From Serratia liquefaciens (GTDB taxonomy: Bacteria > Pseudomonadota > Gammaproteobacteria > Enterobacterales > Enterobacteriaceae), in NCBI RefSeq assembly GCF_027594825.1, contig NZ_CP088930.1, positions 3,905,019 to 3,969,018 of the forward strand: a stretch of 64,000 nucleotides of DNA, given 5' to 3'. Positions 45,412-54,174 of this stretch are shown here, piece by piece (position 1 is the stretch's first letter; each line of letters opens with the position of its first letter). The position numbers and the translations under genes were made by a program. The notes beneath the pieces were generated by a model. The model searched no databases, had not been told where the DNA came from, and saw only the letters and a list, made by a program, of their open reading frames with translations.

Positions 45412-46326
45412 ATGGCAATTTCCGTACCGGTCAGGGAGGTTGGCTTCGAAGAGTGGTTGGCGAAAATCAACTCCGCCTGTGGCCGGTTCAGCGCCCGGAC
45501 TCTGGGGCCGGGATTCAGCGGCGCGATGCAAGAGTTCCGCGCCCACGCGTTACGTATGAGCGTGGTGGATGCGGCGCAAACCCGCCTGTATCGAACCCAA
45601 AAAGAAATTGACCGCAGCGACGGCTCGCATTTTTTCACGGTCTTTCAACTGCGTGGCAGTTCATTGATGGAGCAGGGAGACCGACAGGCGGTCTTGTCCG
45701 CCGGTGACGTCACGCTGATCGACGCTTCACGTACCAGCAGTTTTACCTTTCAACAGGACTCCCGCCAAATCTCATTACTGATGCCACGCAGCTATTTCGA
45801 ACGCTCTGCACGCTTGAGCGACCTGCAATTCGCGCGACGGCTGGATGGGCAAAACAGCATGGCGCGCCTCAGTCGGCAACTGGTCTTGGGCTGCATGCAG
45901 GACGCGCAGATGAGCGCAGCGGAGAGCGAGGCGATACTGAGTGCCGTGGCGACGCTGTTGCGCCCGGCAATGATCGAACCTGAAGTGGGGGCTGAGGTTT
46001 TCCCGCAGGCTTTCACCCGAACGCTGGCGTTTATCGATGCGCATATCCAGTCGCCGCAGCTGCGGCCTGAGTGGATCGCCGGTGAGTTGGGCGTTTCGGT
46101 ACGCAGCCTGTACCGGATGTTTGCCCGTCAGGGACTGGTGGTGGCGCAATATATCAAGCACCGCCGTCTTGATTTGTGCGCCCAGGCGCTACGCACGGCG
46201 CCCGAGCGGCAAAAGTTGGCCACTATCGGCTATGACTGGGGTTTTGCCGATCACAGCCATTTCTCCACCGCCTTCAAAAGCCGTTTTGGCGTTTCGCCCA
46301 GCGAATACCGCAAGCAGTATCAGTAG
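45412..46326 (+). CDS. feaR: AraC-family activator FeaR
   Basis: FeaR activates genes for catabolism of aromatic amines and their aldehydes in E. coli. The 304-residue protein aligns along its length with E. coli FeaR (FEEWLAKINSACGRFSAR; DVTLIDASRTSSF; RPEWIAGELGVSVRSLYRMF; GLVVAQYIKHRRLD; DHSHFSTAFKSRFG). The C-terminal part (about 200–300) holds the two AraC helix-turn-helix motifs. The ATG follows AAGGGGGG. It is convergent with its expected target feaB. Confidence 0.93.
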   Translation: MAISVPVREVGFEEWLAKINSACGRFSARTLGPGFSGAMQEFRAHALRMSVVDAAQTRLYRTQKEIDRSDGSHFFTVFQLRGSSLMEQGDRQAVLSAGDVTLIDASRTSSFTFQQDSRQISLLMPRSYFERSARLSDLQFARRLDGQNSMARLSRQLVLGCMQDAQMSAAESEAILSAVATLLRPAMIEPEVGAEVFPQAFTRTLAFIDAHIQSPQLRPEWIAGELGVSVRSLYRMFARQGLVVAQYIKHRRLDLCAQALRTAPERQKLATIGYDWGFADHSHFSTAFKSRFGVSPSEYRKQYQ

Positions 46327-46344
46327 CGCCCTGAAGGCGCTACT
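46322..46344. repeat. 23-bp hairpin, first copy
   Basis: AGTAGCGCC-CTGAA-GGCGCTACT overlaps the feaR stop codon and is identical to a second copy at 46486–46508. It probably acts as a transcription terminator or 3' stabiliser. Confidence 0.8.
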
Positions 46345-46355
46345 CAGATTATTGA

Positions 46356-46390
46356 CAAAGGGGGATAAAAGCGCGGTTTTTCCCCCTTTG
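46356..46390. terminator. Second hairpin after feaR
   Basis: A perfect 10-bp inverted repeat (CAAAGGGGGA / TCCCCCTTTG) with a 15-nt loop lies 30 bp after the feaR stop, between the two 23-bp hairpin copies. Confidence 0.55.
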
Positions 46391-46485
46391 AGTTATCAGC
46401 CGAAAATCAATAATTTGATTTTCCCGATCTATTTTCAAAACCTTTAGCGCCTGCCGCCAAACATTTTATGTTTGTCAGCAGTCTC

Positions 46486-46508
46486 AGTAGCGCCCTGAAG
46501 GCGCTACT
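46486..46508. repeat. 23-bp hairpin, second copy
   Basis: It is identical to the 23 bp at the end of feaR and lies 17 bp beyond the feaB stop. Each of the two convergent genes thus ends in the same hairpin. Confidence 0.8.
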
Positions 46509-46525
46509 GGCGATTAAGACGCGGT

Positions 46526-48025
46526 TCAGTAACGAATGCACACCGATTTGGATTCGGTATAAGCATCCAGCCAGTCAGGGCCGAAATCACGGCCGCTGCC
46601 CGATTGTTTGAAGCCGCCGAAAGGCATGTTGGCGTCGATTAACGTATGGGTATTGACCCACACCGTGCCGGCCTGAATGCGTGGTGTAAAGGCCATTGCC
46701 GCTTGCAGGCTGGTGGTCCACAGGCTGGCGGTCAGGCCGTAGTCCGTGTCGTTGGCTTTGCGCAACGCTTCTTCAGCATCCGCCACGCGGATCAGATTGA
46801 CCACCGGGCCAAACACTTCTTCGCGCGTCAGGTTCAGCTTGTCGTCCGGGTTAATCACCAGCGTTGGCGGGATATAGAACCCTTGCGAGTCCGGCCCGGT
46901 TGCGCCACTGATCAGCTCCGCCTGTTTGGATCTGGCGTCATCCAGATAGGCCGCCACTTTATTGCGGTGGTCGCTAGAGACCAGCGGGTTGATCTGCGCA
47001 CTGGCATCCATGCCCGGCCCGACAGACAGGGATTTCACCGCCTGCTCGAACCCGGCCACCAGTGTGTCGTATATTGGCGCTTCAATATAAATCCGCGAGC
47101 TGGCGGCGCACACCTGCCCCTGATTCAGGAAGCTGCCCGCCATCAGGCCTTCGATAACCTGCTGCGGGTCGGCATCTTTCAGCACGATGGCCGGGTTTTT
47201 ACCGCCCAGCTCCAGCGTCACGCGTGTCAGGCGATCCGCCGCCGCGCGGGCGATGTTTTTGCCGACCGGCGTGGAGCCGGTGAAGCTCACTTTGGCAATC
47301 AGCGGGTGTTCGGTCAGCGCTTTGCCGCAGCCGGTGCCTTTGCCCGTCACCACGTTGAAGACGCCCGGCGGGATACCGGCCTCGGTCGCCAGTTCAGCCA
47401 TGCGCAGCAGGGTGAGTGGCGTAGTCTCCGAGGGTTTGATCACGATGGAGCAACCCGCCGCCAGTGCCGGCATCACTTTCCACATGCCGATCATCAGCGG
47501 GAAGTTCCAGGGCACAATGCCGGCCACCACGCCAATCGGCTCTTTACGGGTATACACCTGATATTTGGCCCCCGGCGGCATCGGGATCGACACGTCCAGG
47601 GTCTGGCCGGTGATCTTGGTGGTCAGCCCGGCGGTGTAGCGCATCCAGTTCAGCGTGCAGCCCACCTCGAACATGCGGGCAATATTGATCGACTTGCCCT
47701 GTTCCAGCGTTTCCAACTGGGCCAGTTCTTCGGTGTGTTGCTCAACCAAATCGGCATAGCGCAATAAAATACGCTCGCGCTCGGCAGGTAAACGTTGCGC
47801 CCAGACCCCTGAGATAAAAGCCTGATGGGCCGATTGTACGGCGCGCGCGACGTCTTGTGCGTTGGCGTCGGCGGTGGAGGAAATTTGTTGTCCGTCGGCG
47901 GGGTTATACACCGCCAGCCGGCCTTCGGCGGTGGATTCACACCATTGGCCGTCGATATACAGCCCATGATGACGATCGAGAAAACGCGAAACGCTGTCCA
48001 TCACTGCTACGTTATTGTCAGGCAT
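46526..48025 (-). CDS. feaB: Phenylacetaldehyde dehydrogenase FeaB
   Basis: FeaB (PadA) oxidises phenylacetaldehyde to phenylacetate with NAD+ in the degradation of phenylethylamine and related amines. The 499 residues match the E. coli enzyme closely. The catalytic cysteine is in [16 protein letters not shown], the general-base glutamate in [14 protein letters not shown], and the NAD region includes [14 protein letters not shown] [19 protein letters not shown] precedes the ATG. The amine oxidase gene tynA and its permease are not in this window, so substrate may come from elsewhere. FeaR is encoded immediately downstream in the convergent direction. Confidence 0.95.
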   Translation of the reverse strand: MPDNNVAVMDSVSRFLDRHHGLYIDGQWCESTAEGRLAVYNPADGQQISSTADANAQDVARAVQSAHQAFISGVWAQRLPAERERILLRYADLVEQHTEELAQLETLEQGKSINIARMFEVGCTLNWMRYTAGLTTKITGQTLDVSIPMPPGAKYQVYTRKEPIGVVAGIVPWNFPLMIGMWKVMPALAAGCSIVIKPSETTPLTLLRMAELATEAGIPPGVFNVVTGKGTGCGKALTEHPLIAKVSFTGSTPVGKNIARAAADRLTRVTLELGGKNPAIVLKDADPQQVIEGLMAGSFLNQGQVCAASSRIYIEAPIYDTLVAGFEQAVKSLSVGPGMDASAQINPLVSSDHRNKVAAYLDDARSKQAELISGATGPDSQGFYIPPTLVINPDDKLNLTREEVFGPVVNLIRVADAEEALRKANDTDYGLTASLWTTSLQAAMAFTPRIQAGTVWVNTHTLIDANMPFGGFKQSGSGRDFGPDWLDAYTESKSVCIRY

Positions 48026-48140
48026 ACGCCCTCCTGTCAGACAAAAAAGGTCGCTATCGTTAACCTTAAAAGTCTATAGCAGGCAGAGAAGAGGGGCTTT
48101 TGTCTGTCTGACATTCGGTTTGTCGTGCGTGACAGATGTT

Positions 48141-48169
48141 GGGAAAAACGGCTGAAGTTATCAGCCGTT
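48141..48169 (-). terminator. Terminator of leuE
   Basis: A perfect 9-bp stem (AACGGCTGA / TCAGCCGTT) is followed on the minus strand by TTTTCCC. It lies 11 bp beyond the leuE stop. Confidence 0.8.
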
Positions 48170-48180
48170 ATTGCGGCGAA

Positions 48181-48819
48181 CTAGGAACTGAGGGTAGCCA
48201 AACGAGTGGCGAAGCCGAGGAACAGCAGGCCGATCAGGCCATTGCCCAGTTTTGCCAGGCCCTTCTTATGGTTAAAGAAGTGCGCCAGCATCGCGCCGGA
48301 GAAGATCAGCGTGGTCATGTAGATAAAACTGACCGATTCGAGGATCAGCGCCAGAATGGTGAACGACAGGCCGGTGTGCGCATAGTTGAAGTCGATAAAC
48401 TGCACGAAGAACGACACGTAGAACAGGATCGCTTTCGGGTTGGTCAGGCTGAGCGTCAGCGATTTGCGCAGAATACTGTGGCCGCCTTCAATCTGTTGTT
48501 GCTGCGCCGCGTTTTTCTGGATAAAGGTGGCGTAGAGAATTTTCGCACCGAGGAACAGCAGGTAAATCGCGCCGAGAAAACGTACCAGGGTAAACAGGAA
48601 CGGCGTGGTACGGATCAGCGAAGCCACGCCAATATAGGCGCAGAAAATCAGGATTGCATCGCCGATAAACACGCCCAGCGCGGCGGTATAACCAGCACGT
48701 ACGCCACGCGTCACGCCGGTCTTCAGCACGTACAGCGTATTCGGGCCAGGCAGGATGATGATAAAAACCACCCCGGCCAAATAGGTCCAAAGATTCAGGA
48801 CGCCAAAACTCTCTAACAC
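48181..48819 (-). CDS. leuE: Leucine efflux protein LeuE
   Basis: LeuE (YeaS) is a LysE/RhtB-family inner-membrane exporter of leucine and some other amino acids. The 212 residues equal the E. coli length, with six hydrophobic segments. Diagnostic segments are [13 protein letters not shown] and [20 protein letters not shown]. The start is GTG at 48819 ([13 protein letters not shown], matching the E. coli start), after GGAGAGG; the open frame continues to 48858 without support. Confidence 0.93.
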   Translation of the reverse strand: MLESFGVLNLWTYLAGVVFIIILPGPNTLYVLKTGVTRGVRAGYTAALGVFIGDAILIFCAYIGVASLIRTTPFLFTLVRFLGAIYLLFLGAKILYATFIQKNAAQQQQIEGGHSILRKSLTLSLTNPKAILFYVSFFVQFIDFNYAHTGLSFTILALILESVSFIYMTTLIFSGAMLAHFFNHKKGLAKLGNGLIGLLFLGFATRLATLSS

Positions 48820-48997
48820 AATAACCTCTCCATGCGCGGAACTGACAGCCAATAACACTGGCTACACCCGTAGCCGGGCGCGATCCTAACGCCGCAGCGC
48901 CAGGTTGGCAACGTATTAAACTTCATGTTGTTTGCCGTATTTTGCTACAGGCCGGCGCCGGTCAATACCGTATCGAGCGGCGCCATTTGAAGGGATT

Positions 48998-49858
48998 TTA
49001 GGGCTTACGCGCCAGCAGCGTGGCGAAACGCAGTGAAATACGGTTGCCGGCGGCGTCGGTTTTGTGCAGTTGGCCGACATCCTCGTTGTACTTCAGGATT
49101 TCCCAGTCGGCGTAATATTCCTTCAGCTCGCCCGGTTTAAAGGTGAAGGGGAAGGGCAGGCTGCAAGGGTAGTCCGGCGTATCCATCGCGGCGACAATCA
49201 GGTTGTAACCGCCGTTCAGGGTGCTTTCCTGCATGTTTTTCACCAGCTCCGGGATCCGTTCGCGGCTGAGGAACATAAACACTACGGTGGAAAGAATAAA
49301 GTCGTAATCGCCGCTGAAGGTGTGAGTATTGAGATCTTGCACGCTGGCGCGAATGTGCGACAACCCTTCGCTCTCGATCAGGCTATTGAGGTTGTCGATC
49401 GACGGGCCATGTTTGTCCCAGGCGGTGACGTCAAAGCCCTTCAGGTTGAGATAGAGCGAGTTGCGTCCGCCACCGCAGCCCAGATCCAGCGCTTTGCCGG
49501 GTTTTATGCGCTGTACGGCTTCGATCACCTCGGAATGGGTGCGCGTCAGCTGGTGCTTTTTGTGGTAGTAATCTTCCGGTGAGCAGTAAAAAGCCAGTTG
49601 GCAGGTCATATCATCGGAAAATGAAACGATGCGGTGCCATTGCTGAGGCTCGATAAACGGCGGCTGGCTCTCAGGGCTGAACTGCCAGGTTTCGGTGGTC
49701 TCGCCCTCTTCGGTCATCAACGCAAAGGTCAGGGTGCCGCTCAGCAGCGTGAGTTTGGCCCAGGTACCGCTTTGGGTGTTGTGCTTTTGCTGGAAACTCT
49801 CCGGCAGCGTTGCGCTGTTCCATACCGGCAGGGTTTTATAACAAAGCAGCTCATTCAT
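48998..49858 (-). CDS. tehB: SAM-dependent methyltransferase TehB (tellurite resistance type)
   Basis: A 286-residue protein of the long TehB form. An N-terminal cupin-like domain (about 1–85; [20 protein letters not shown]) precedes a class I methyltransferase with the SAM-binding loop [15 protein letters not shown] (near 120). TehB methylates tellurite and selenite in E. coli and Haemophilus; the normal cellular substrate is unclear. The start ATG follows AAGGAGAGA. The companion transporter tehA is not adjacent. Confidence 0.9.
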   Translation of the reverse strand: MNELLCYKTLPVWNSATLPESFQQKHNTQSGTWAKLTLLSGTLTFALMTEEGETTETWQFSPESQPPFIEPQQWHRIVSFSDDMTCQLAFYCSPEDYYHKKHQLTRTHSEVIEAVQRIKPGKALDLGCGGGRNSLYLNLKGFDVTAWDKHGPSIDNLNSLIESEGLSHIRASVQDLNTHTFSGDYDFILSTVVFMFLSRERIPELVKNMQESTLNGGYNLIVAAMDTPDYPCSLPFPFTFKPGELKEYYADWEILKYNEDVGQLHKTDAAGNRISLRFATLLARKP

Positions 49859-49977
49859 GCGTCTCTCCTTAAATTTTGCGTTGCCCTGGTGTGGGCGAAT
49901 AAACGATTTTATATGTTGCATATAAAATACATGTTTATCGGCTCATTGAAAATGCCCGCGATCAAGAAAGGCCGGGT

Positions 49978-50448
49978 TTAGAGTTTTCGATGCATTCGGG
50001 TATTGACGGCCTTGAAGCCGAGCCGGGTATACAGCCTGACCGCCGTCGGGTTGTCGTTAAACACCGCCAACTCGGCATATTCCGCACCGGCAATCCGTCC
50101 GGCTTCCAGTACTGCGCAAAGTATTTTCTCGCCGTAGCCCTTGCATCGCCAGGCCGTATCCACCTCGAAATCATAGACAAACAGCTGCTTGCCGTAGGTG
50201 CGTTGTTTGAGGGTGTACCAGACGATGCCGATATTTTCTTCTGAACCCGCCAGTCGGGCGCAAACTAGCCGGTGGTTTGGTGTCGCCAACCCTTGGGGCA
50301 GTGAGGCGTTGTAGGTGGCCACGGCTTCCACCCGCGCCGATTCCCGGCTAAGTTGCAGAGCGCGCTCCAGATCCCGGGCATATTCTTCGATTCCATGTGC
50401 GCGGTAACGCTCGAATTCTTGCGGGCTCATATCTCTGAGTTCAATCAT
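49978..50448 (-). CDS. GNAT-family N-acetyltransferase
   Basis: A 156-residue GCN5-related acetyltransferase. The acetyl-CoA loop is RCKGYGEKIL (about 105–114), preceded by the strand FVYDFEVDTAW and followed by AELAVFNDNPTAVRLYTRLGF, the standard C-terminal signature. The acceptor substrate cannot be inferred. It is divergent from yaiW. Confidence 0.88.
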   Translation of the reverse strand: MIELRDMSPQEFERYRAHGIEEYARDLERALQLSRESARVEAVATYNASLPQGLATPNHRLVCARLAGSEENIGIVWYTLKQRTYGKQLFVYDFEVDTAWRCKGYGEKILCAVLEAGRIAGAEYAELAVFNDNPTAVRLYTRLGFKAVNTRMHRKL

Positions 50449-50580
50449 GCGGTCATTCCTTTAAGGTGTATTTCCTGGCGCCCGCCGGCTCTTTCCGCCG
50501 GATCAATACATTTAGACTGGATCGGGTTCCGCTGCTGGGCTAACGTCACTGCAGTGTATGTCAAAACGATCAGGGAAAAG

Positions 50581-51699
50581 ATGCCAATTCGCCGTTTTAT
50601 CAACCCGATGACCTTGCGTCCGTTGAGCCTGGCCGCGCTGCTGGTGCTGGCCGGTTGTACCACGAAAACTACCACCACTTCACCGGTGCAACGCCCGGCT
50701 GACGTGAAGGCTCAACTGGTGCGCTTGATGCCGGCTAACACCGCCGATCGCCAGGGGTGGGCCACCGATATCACCGCCGCTTTTGCCGCACAGGGTATCG
50801 AGCCCAGCGACCAAAATCTGTGTTCAGTACTGGCGGTCACCGAGCAGGAGTCGACCTTCCAGGCCAATCCGCCAGTGCCGGGGCTGCCCAAAATCGCCTG
50901 GAAAGAGATCGACCGCCGCGCTGACCAACTGCATATTCCCAATTTTCTGGTGCATACCGCTTTGTTGATCAAGTCATCGAACGGCAAGAGCTACAGCGAG
51001 CGTTTGGATAAGGTGCGCACCGAGAAAGACCTGAGCGATATCTTTGACGATATGATTGATTCGGTGCCGATGGGGCAAAAGCTGTTTGGCAGCCTGAACC
51101 CGGTGCATACCGCCGGGCCGATGCAGGTGAGCATCGCCTTTGCCGAAGCGCATGCCAAAGGTTATCCGTATCCGATTGACGGTTCGATTCGCCGTGAAGT
51201 GTTCAGTCGCCGCGGCGGCATGTATTTCGGTATTGCGCACCTGTTGGGGTACCCGGCCAACTACAGCCAGCCGATCTACCGCTTCGCCGACTTCAATGCC
51301 GGTTGGTACGCCAGCCGTAATGCCGCATTCCAAAGTGCGGTCAGCCGCACGACGGGCATTCCGCTGGCACTGGATGGCGACTTGATTAACTACGGCACCG
51401 ACAAACCCGGCACCACCGAACTGGCGGTGCGCACCCTCGGCAAACGGCTCAATATGAGCGACTCGTCAATTCGTCGGGCGCTGGAGAAGGGGGACCTGCC
51501 CGAATTTGCCGACACCGACCTGTATGAGCGGGTGTATGCGCTGGCAGAGAAAACCACCGGCAAGAAACTGCCGCGGGAAATGCTGCCAGGCATTCAGTTG
51601 GAAAGCCCGAAAATCACCCGTAAGCTGACCACCGCCTGGTTTGCCAAACGGGTGGATGAGCGGCGCCAACGCTGCATGACGCGCGCTTCGGCGGGTTAA
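50581..51699 (+). CDS. yaiW: Outer-membrane lipoprotein YaiW (DUF1615)
   Basis: A 372-residue DUF1615 lipoprotein closely similar to E. coli YaiW, which is reported as surface-exposed and linked to uptake of some peptide antibiotics. The lipobox is LVLAGC with the cysteine at about residue 25. Conserved blocks include CSVLAVTEQESTFQANP, GPMQVSIAFAEAHAKGYP, YRFADFNAGWYASRNAAFQ and REMLPGIQLESPKITR. The ATG follows AGGGAAAAG; the frame open from 50353 overlaps the divergent GNAT gene and is rejected. Its stop overlaps the stop of the convergent GST by 4 bp. Confidence 0.93.
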   Translation: MPIRRFINPMTLRPLSLAALLVLAGCTTKTTTTSPVQRPADVKAQLVRLMPANTADRQGWATDITAAFAAQGIEPSDQNLCSVLAVTEQESTFQANPPVPGLPKIAWKEIDRRADQLHIPNFLVHTALLIKSSNGKSYSERLDKVRTEKDLSDIFDDMIDSVPMGQKLFGSLNPVHTAGPMQVSIAFAEAHAKGYPYPIDGSIRREVFSRRGGMYFGIAHLLGYPANYSQPIYRFADFNAGWYASRNAAFQSAVSRTTGIPLALDGDLINYGTDKPGTTELAVRTLGKRLNMSDSSIRRALEKGDLPEFADTDLYERVYALAEKTTGKKLPREMLPGIQLESPKITRKLTTAWFAKRVDERRQRCMTRASAG

Positions 51700-52301
51700 A
51701 CCTGCGGAGTGCTGATAAACGCCGGGTGTTGTTCGGCCTGAGCGGAAAATGCCGCCAAAGTCGGATGTTGCTCGTCGCTAATCTGCCCGGGCAGCATCAG
51801 TTGGGTGAAGCTCCAGGCCACCGCCACGCTGACCTCTGCGCTGCCGATAAAGGGTGACGCGGCGGACTGCAGCAACTGTTTTTCCAGCTCGGCGTAGGCC
51901 GCCAGCAGTTGGCCCTGAACGCGATCCAGCCAGGGCTGGTACTGCTTTTCTTGCGGACGCAACTGTTGTTCATAAACGATTTGCACCGTTTTTTCGCAGG
52001 CTGCCAATGCCAGCCCGTTCAACTGCAGGGCGTTCAGCTTCGCCGCATCCTGGTTTGGCAGTAAAGCTCTGCCAGAGGGGGAGATACCTGCGGCGTATTC
52101 CAGAATAAGCGAAGAATCCATCAAGATCTGGCCGTCGGCCAGCACCAGCGTTGGGGCCTTTACCACCGGATTAATGGCTTTAAACCGGTCGAAACCGCTG
52201 AACACTGAAATTGCCCGGTGCTCAAACTCTATCTCCAACAATTTCAAACAAATAGCGACCCTGCGCACATAGGGTGAATCCAGCATGCCTATCAATTGCA
52301 T
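51696..52301 (-). CDS. Glutathione S-transferase family protein
   Basis: A 201-residue two-domain GST. The thioredoxin-like N-terminal domain begins MQLIGMLDSPYVRRVAICL and carries the cis-proline region NPVVKAPTLV and the glutathione gamma-glutamyl contact DSSLILEYAAG; an all-helical C-terminal domain follows. The substrate is not evident. The ATG follows AGGAG. It lies 28 bp downstream of the alpha/beta hydrolase gene on the same strand and is probably co-transcribed with it. Confidence 0.87.
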   Translation of the reverse strand: MQLIGMLDSPYVRRVAICLKLLEIEFEHRAISVFSGFDRFKAINPVVKAPTLVLADGQILMDSSLILEYAAGISPSGRALLPNQDAAKLNALQLNGLALAACEKTVQIVYEQQLRPQEKQYQPWLDRVQGQLLAAYAELEKQLLQSAASPFIGSAEVSVAVAWSFTQLMLPGQISDEQHPTLAAFSAQAEQHPAFISTPQV

Positions 52302-52329
52302 TGTGTTCTCCTGAGCGCATTTGCCCGAT

Positions 52330-53172
52330 TTAAAGTGAATGAATAAACGTCTCCAGCCGTTGGGATACGGCTTCCGGTGCATCTTCCATAAGAAAATGCC
52401 CCGCCTGCGGGATCACCTGCAGCCTGGCGCCGGGAATGTCAGCTTGTAAACGGTAGGCGTAACTGACCGGCTGCCATTCATCGTTTTCTCCCCACAGAAT
52501 TTGCACCGGCAGGCGCAGTTTTGGCAGACGCTGCGCGAAATCATCAGTATAGCGGGCATCATAATGGGCGATCTGTTGCTGATAAAAGGCCGGTTGGCCG
52601 AGCACGCCGACGATCGGGGCCAGATAGCTTTGCAACAGCTCTCCCGTCATCAGCGATTTGTTGAACACGGCCATTTGCAACTGGCGCGTCAGGGTTTGTT
52701 GATGTTGTAAGGGGTCCATGACGGCGTACTGACGATAATTATCGCGGATGCTGCGCCAGGTGGGTGAAGGCCAGGAGTCGTAGCTGCAAATATCCGCAAT
52801 GGTCAGCGAGCGAAAGCGATTGGCGTTCTCGAAAGCCGCGCGCAGGGATAACGCGCCACCAATATCGTGGCCAAATACGTGGGCGGAGTCCAGTTGCCAG
52901 TGGTTCAGCAGGGCGATCAGTAAATCCGCCTGCGCGACAATCGAGGTCTCTGCGGACAATGGGCGTTCCGATGCGCCGTAGCCCAGCAGGTCATAGTAAT
53001 AAACCTGGAAGCCGGCCGCCGTCAGGCGGGGCAGCAAATTTCGCCAGATGATCGAATGGGCGGGGGTTCCGTGAACCAACACCAGTGGCACACCGGTCCC
53101 CTGTACGCCAGTGGCAATCCGATACCCTTGAATAATGACCTGCTGATTAACCTGAGAAGTTAAGCCGCTCAT
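52330..53172 (-). CDS. Alpha/beta hydrolase with aspartate nucleophile (dehalogenase/epoxide hydrolase-like)
   Basis: A 280-residue alpha/beta-fold hydrolase. The oxyanion motif is HGTPAHS, the nucleophile elbow is G-H-D103-I-G-G and the C-terminal base is in QAGHFLMEDAPE. Aspartate at the elbow, instead of serine, is characteristic of haloalkane/haloacetate dehalogenases and epoxide hydrolases, which form an ester intermediate. A dehalogenase-type Trp pattern cannot be confirmed by eye. The start ATG at 53172 follows GGGGGA; a GTG at 53205 is less likely. It is divergent from a LysR regulator and upstream of a GST, which suggests an inducible detoxification pair. Confidence 0.82.
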   Translation of the reverse strand: MSGLTSQVNQQVIIQGYRIATGVQGTGVPLVLVHGTPAHSIIWRNLLPRLTAAGFQVYYYDLLGYGASERPLSAETSIVAQADLLIALLNHWQLDSAHVFGHDIGGALSLRAAFENANRFRSLTIADICSYDSWPSPTWRSIRDNYRQYAVMDPLQHQQTLTRQLQMAVFNKSLMTGELLQSYLAPIVGVLGQPAFYQQQIAHYDARYTDDFAQRLPKLRLPVQILWGENDEWQPVSYAYRLQADIPGARLQVIPQAGHFLMEDAPEAVSQRLETFIHSL

Positions 53173-53279
53173 GATGATTTCCCCCATTACCTTGTTGAAT
53201 ATCACCCTACCTCTCGTCTTTTCATGACGCCAATGACAAGTTATGGTGATTCAATCCAACTTTTGTCATGAGGGCGTTT

Positions 53280-54152
53280 ATGAACCAGCGTTTATCCATC
53301 GATGCATTGCGGGCGCTGCAGAGCGTACTCGACACCGGCAGCATGACGCGTGCGGCGAAACAGCTGAATCTCAGTCAGTCGGCAGTGAGTTGGAAAATCA
53401 AACGGTTGGAGGAGCAGCTGGGCCGCACTCTGATCGATCGCCAGGGAGCCGCTTTGATCGCCACCGTGGACGGCGAGGCGCTGTTGATGCATGGACGACA
53501 GATCTTGCAGGCACACGATCGGGCATTGGCGCATTTTTCCCCCTCGTTATTGCAGGGGACAGTACGTTTTGGCGCCACAGAGCAGATGTCGCTGTCCCGG
53601 TTGGCCACCTTGCTGGCGACCTTTACCCATCAACATCCGCAGGTTGATGTGCAGTTGGTCATCGATCAAAGCCAGGTGTTGCGTAACGCTTTGGCTCAGG
53701 GAGAGTTGGACCTGGTACTGCATCAGCAGTTTTGCGATGCGCTAAGCTCGGAAGATGTGGTGCTGGCAACGGAACACATTCACTGGTGTGTACCGCCAGG
53801 GTGGCGTTTTCAGCCTGGTGACTGTGTGAAATTGGTCAGTTACGGGCCAGACTGCTTTTATCGCCGGCTGGCTGAAGAGCGCCTGAGTGCCGCGGGCATT
53901 GCCCACAAGGTCTCGGTGGAGTGTCCTTCGATATCCGGTATGTTGGCAGCGATTTCTGCCGGTATGGGGATTGGCCTGCTCAATCAGCAATCTGTCGATC
54001 GGCGGGTGCGGATCGAGACGGTATTTGAGCGTAAGTTACCCTTGCCGAAGGTGGCACATGCGTTGCGTTTGGGCCACCGGCGGCAACACCCGCTGCTGCA
54101 AAGTTTGCAGCGGCAGGTTGTGCAAGGTCTGGAAGGATCCGCCGAGCTATGA
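53280..54152 (+). CDS. LysR-family transcriptional regulator
   Basis: A 290-residue LysR regulator. The N-terminal helix-turn-helix covers SIDALRALQSVLDTG and MTRAAKQLNLSQSAVSWKIK, and a substrate-binding domain follows from about residue 88. The start may be ATG 53280 (shown; AGGG 6 nt upstream) or ATG 53268. Divergent transcription from the hydrolase–GST pair, with a 107-bp spacer, is the classic arrangement for LysR control, so that pair is the probable target. Confidence 0.88.
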   Translation: MNQRLSIDALRALQSVLDTGSMTRAAKQLNLSQSAVSWKIKRLEEQLGRTLIDRQGAALIATVDGEALLMHGRQILQAHDRALAHFSPSLLQGTVRFGATEQMSLSRLATLLATFTHQHPQVDVQLVIDQSQVLRNALAQGELDLVLHQQFCDALSSEDVVLATEHIHWCVPPGWRFQPGDCVKLVSYGPDCFYRRLAEERLSAAGIAHKVSVECPSISGMLAAISAGMGIGLLNQQSVDRRVRIETVFERKLPLPKVAHALRLGHRRQHPLLQSLQRQVVQGLEGSAEL

Positions 54153-54174
54153 GCTACGGCGGATTTTGTCGGGG

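Noticed and set aside
46646..47767. 373-codon open frame on the plus strand
   Set aside because: It is antisense to feaB, a clear aldehyde dehydrogenase.
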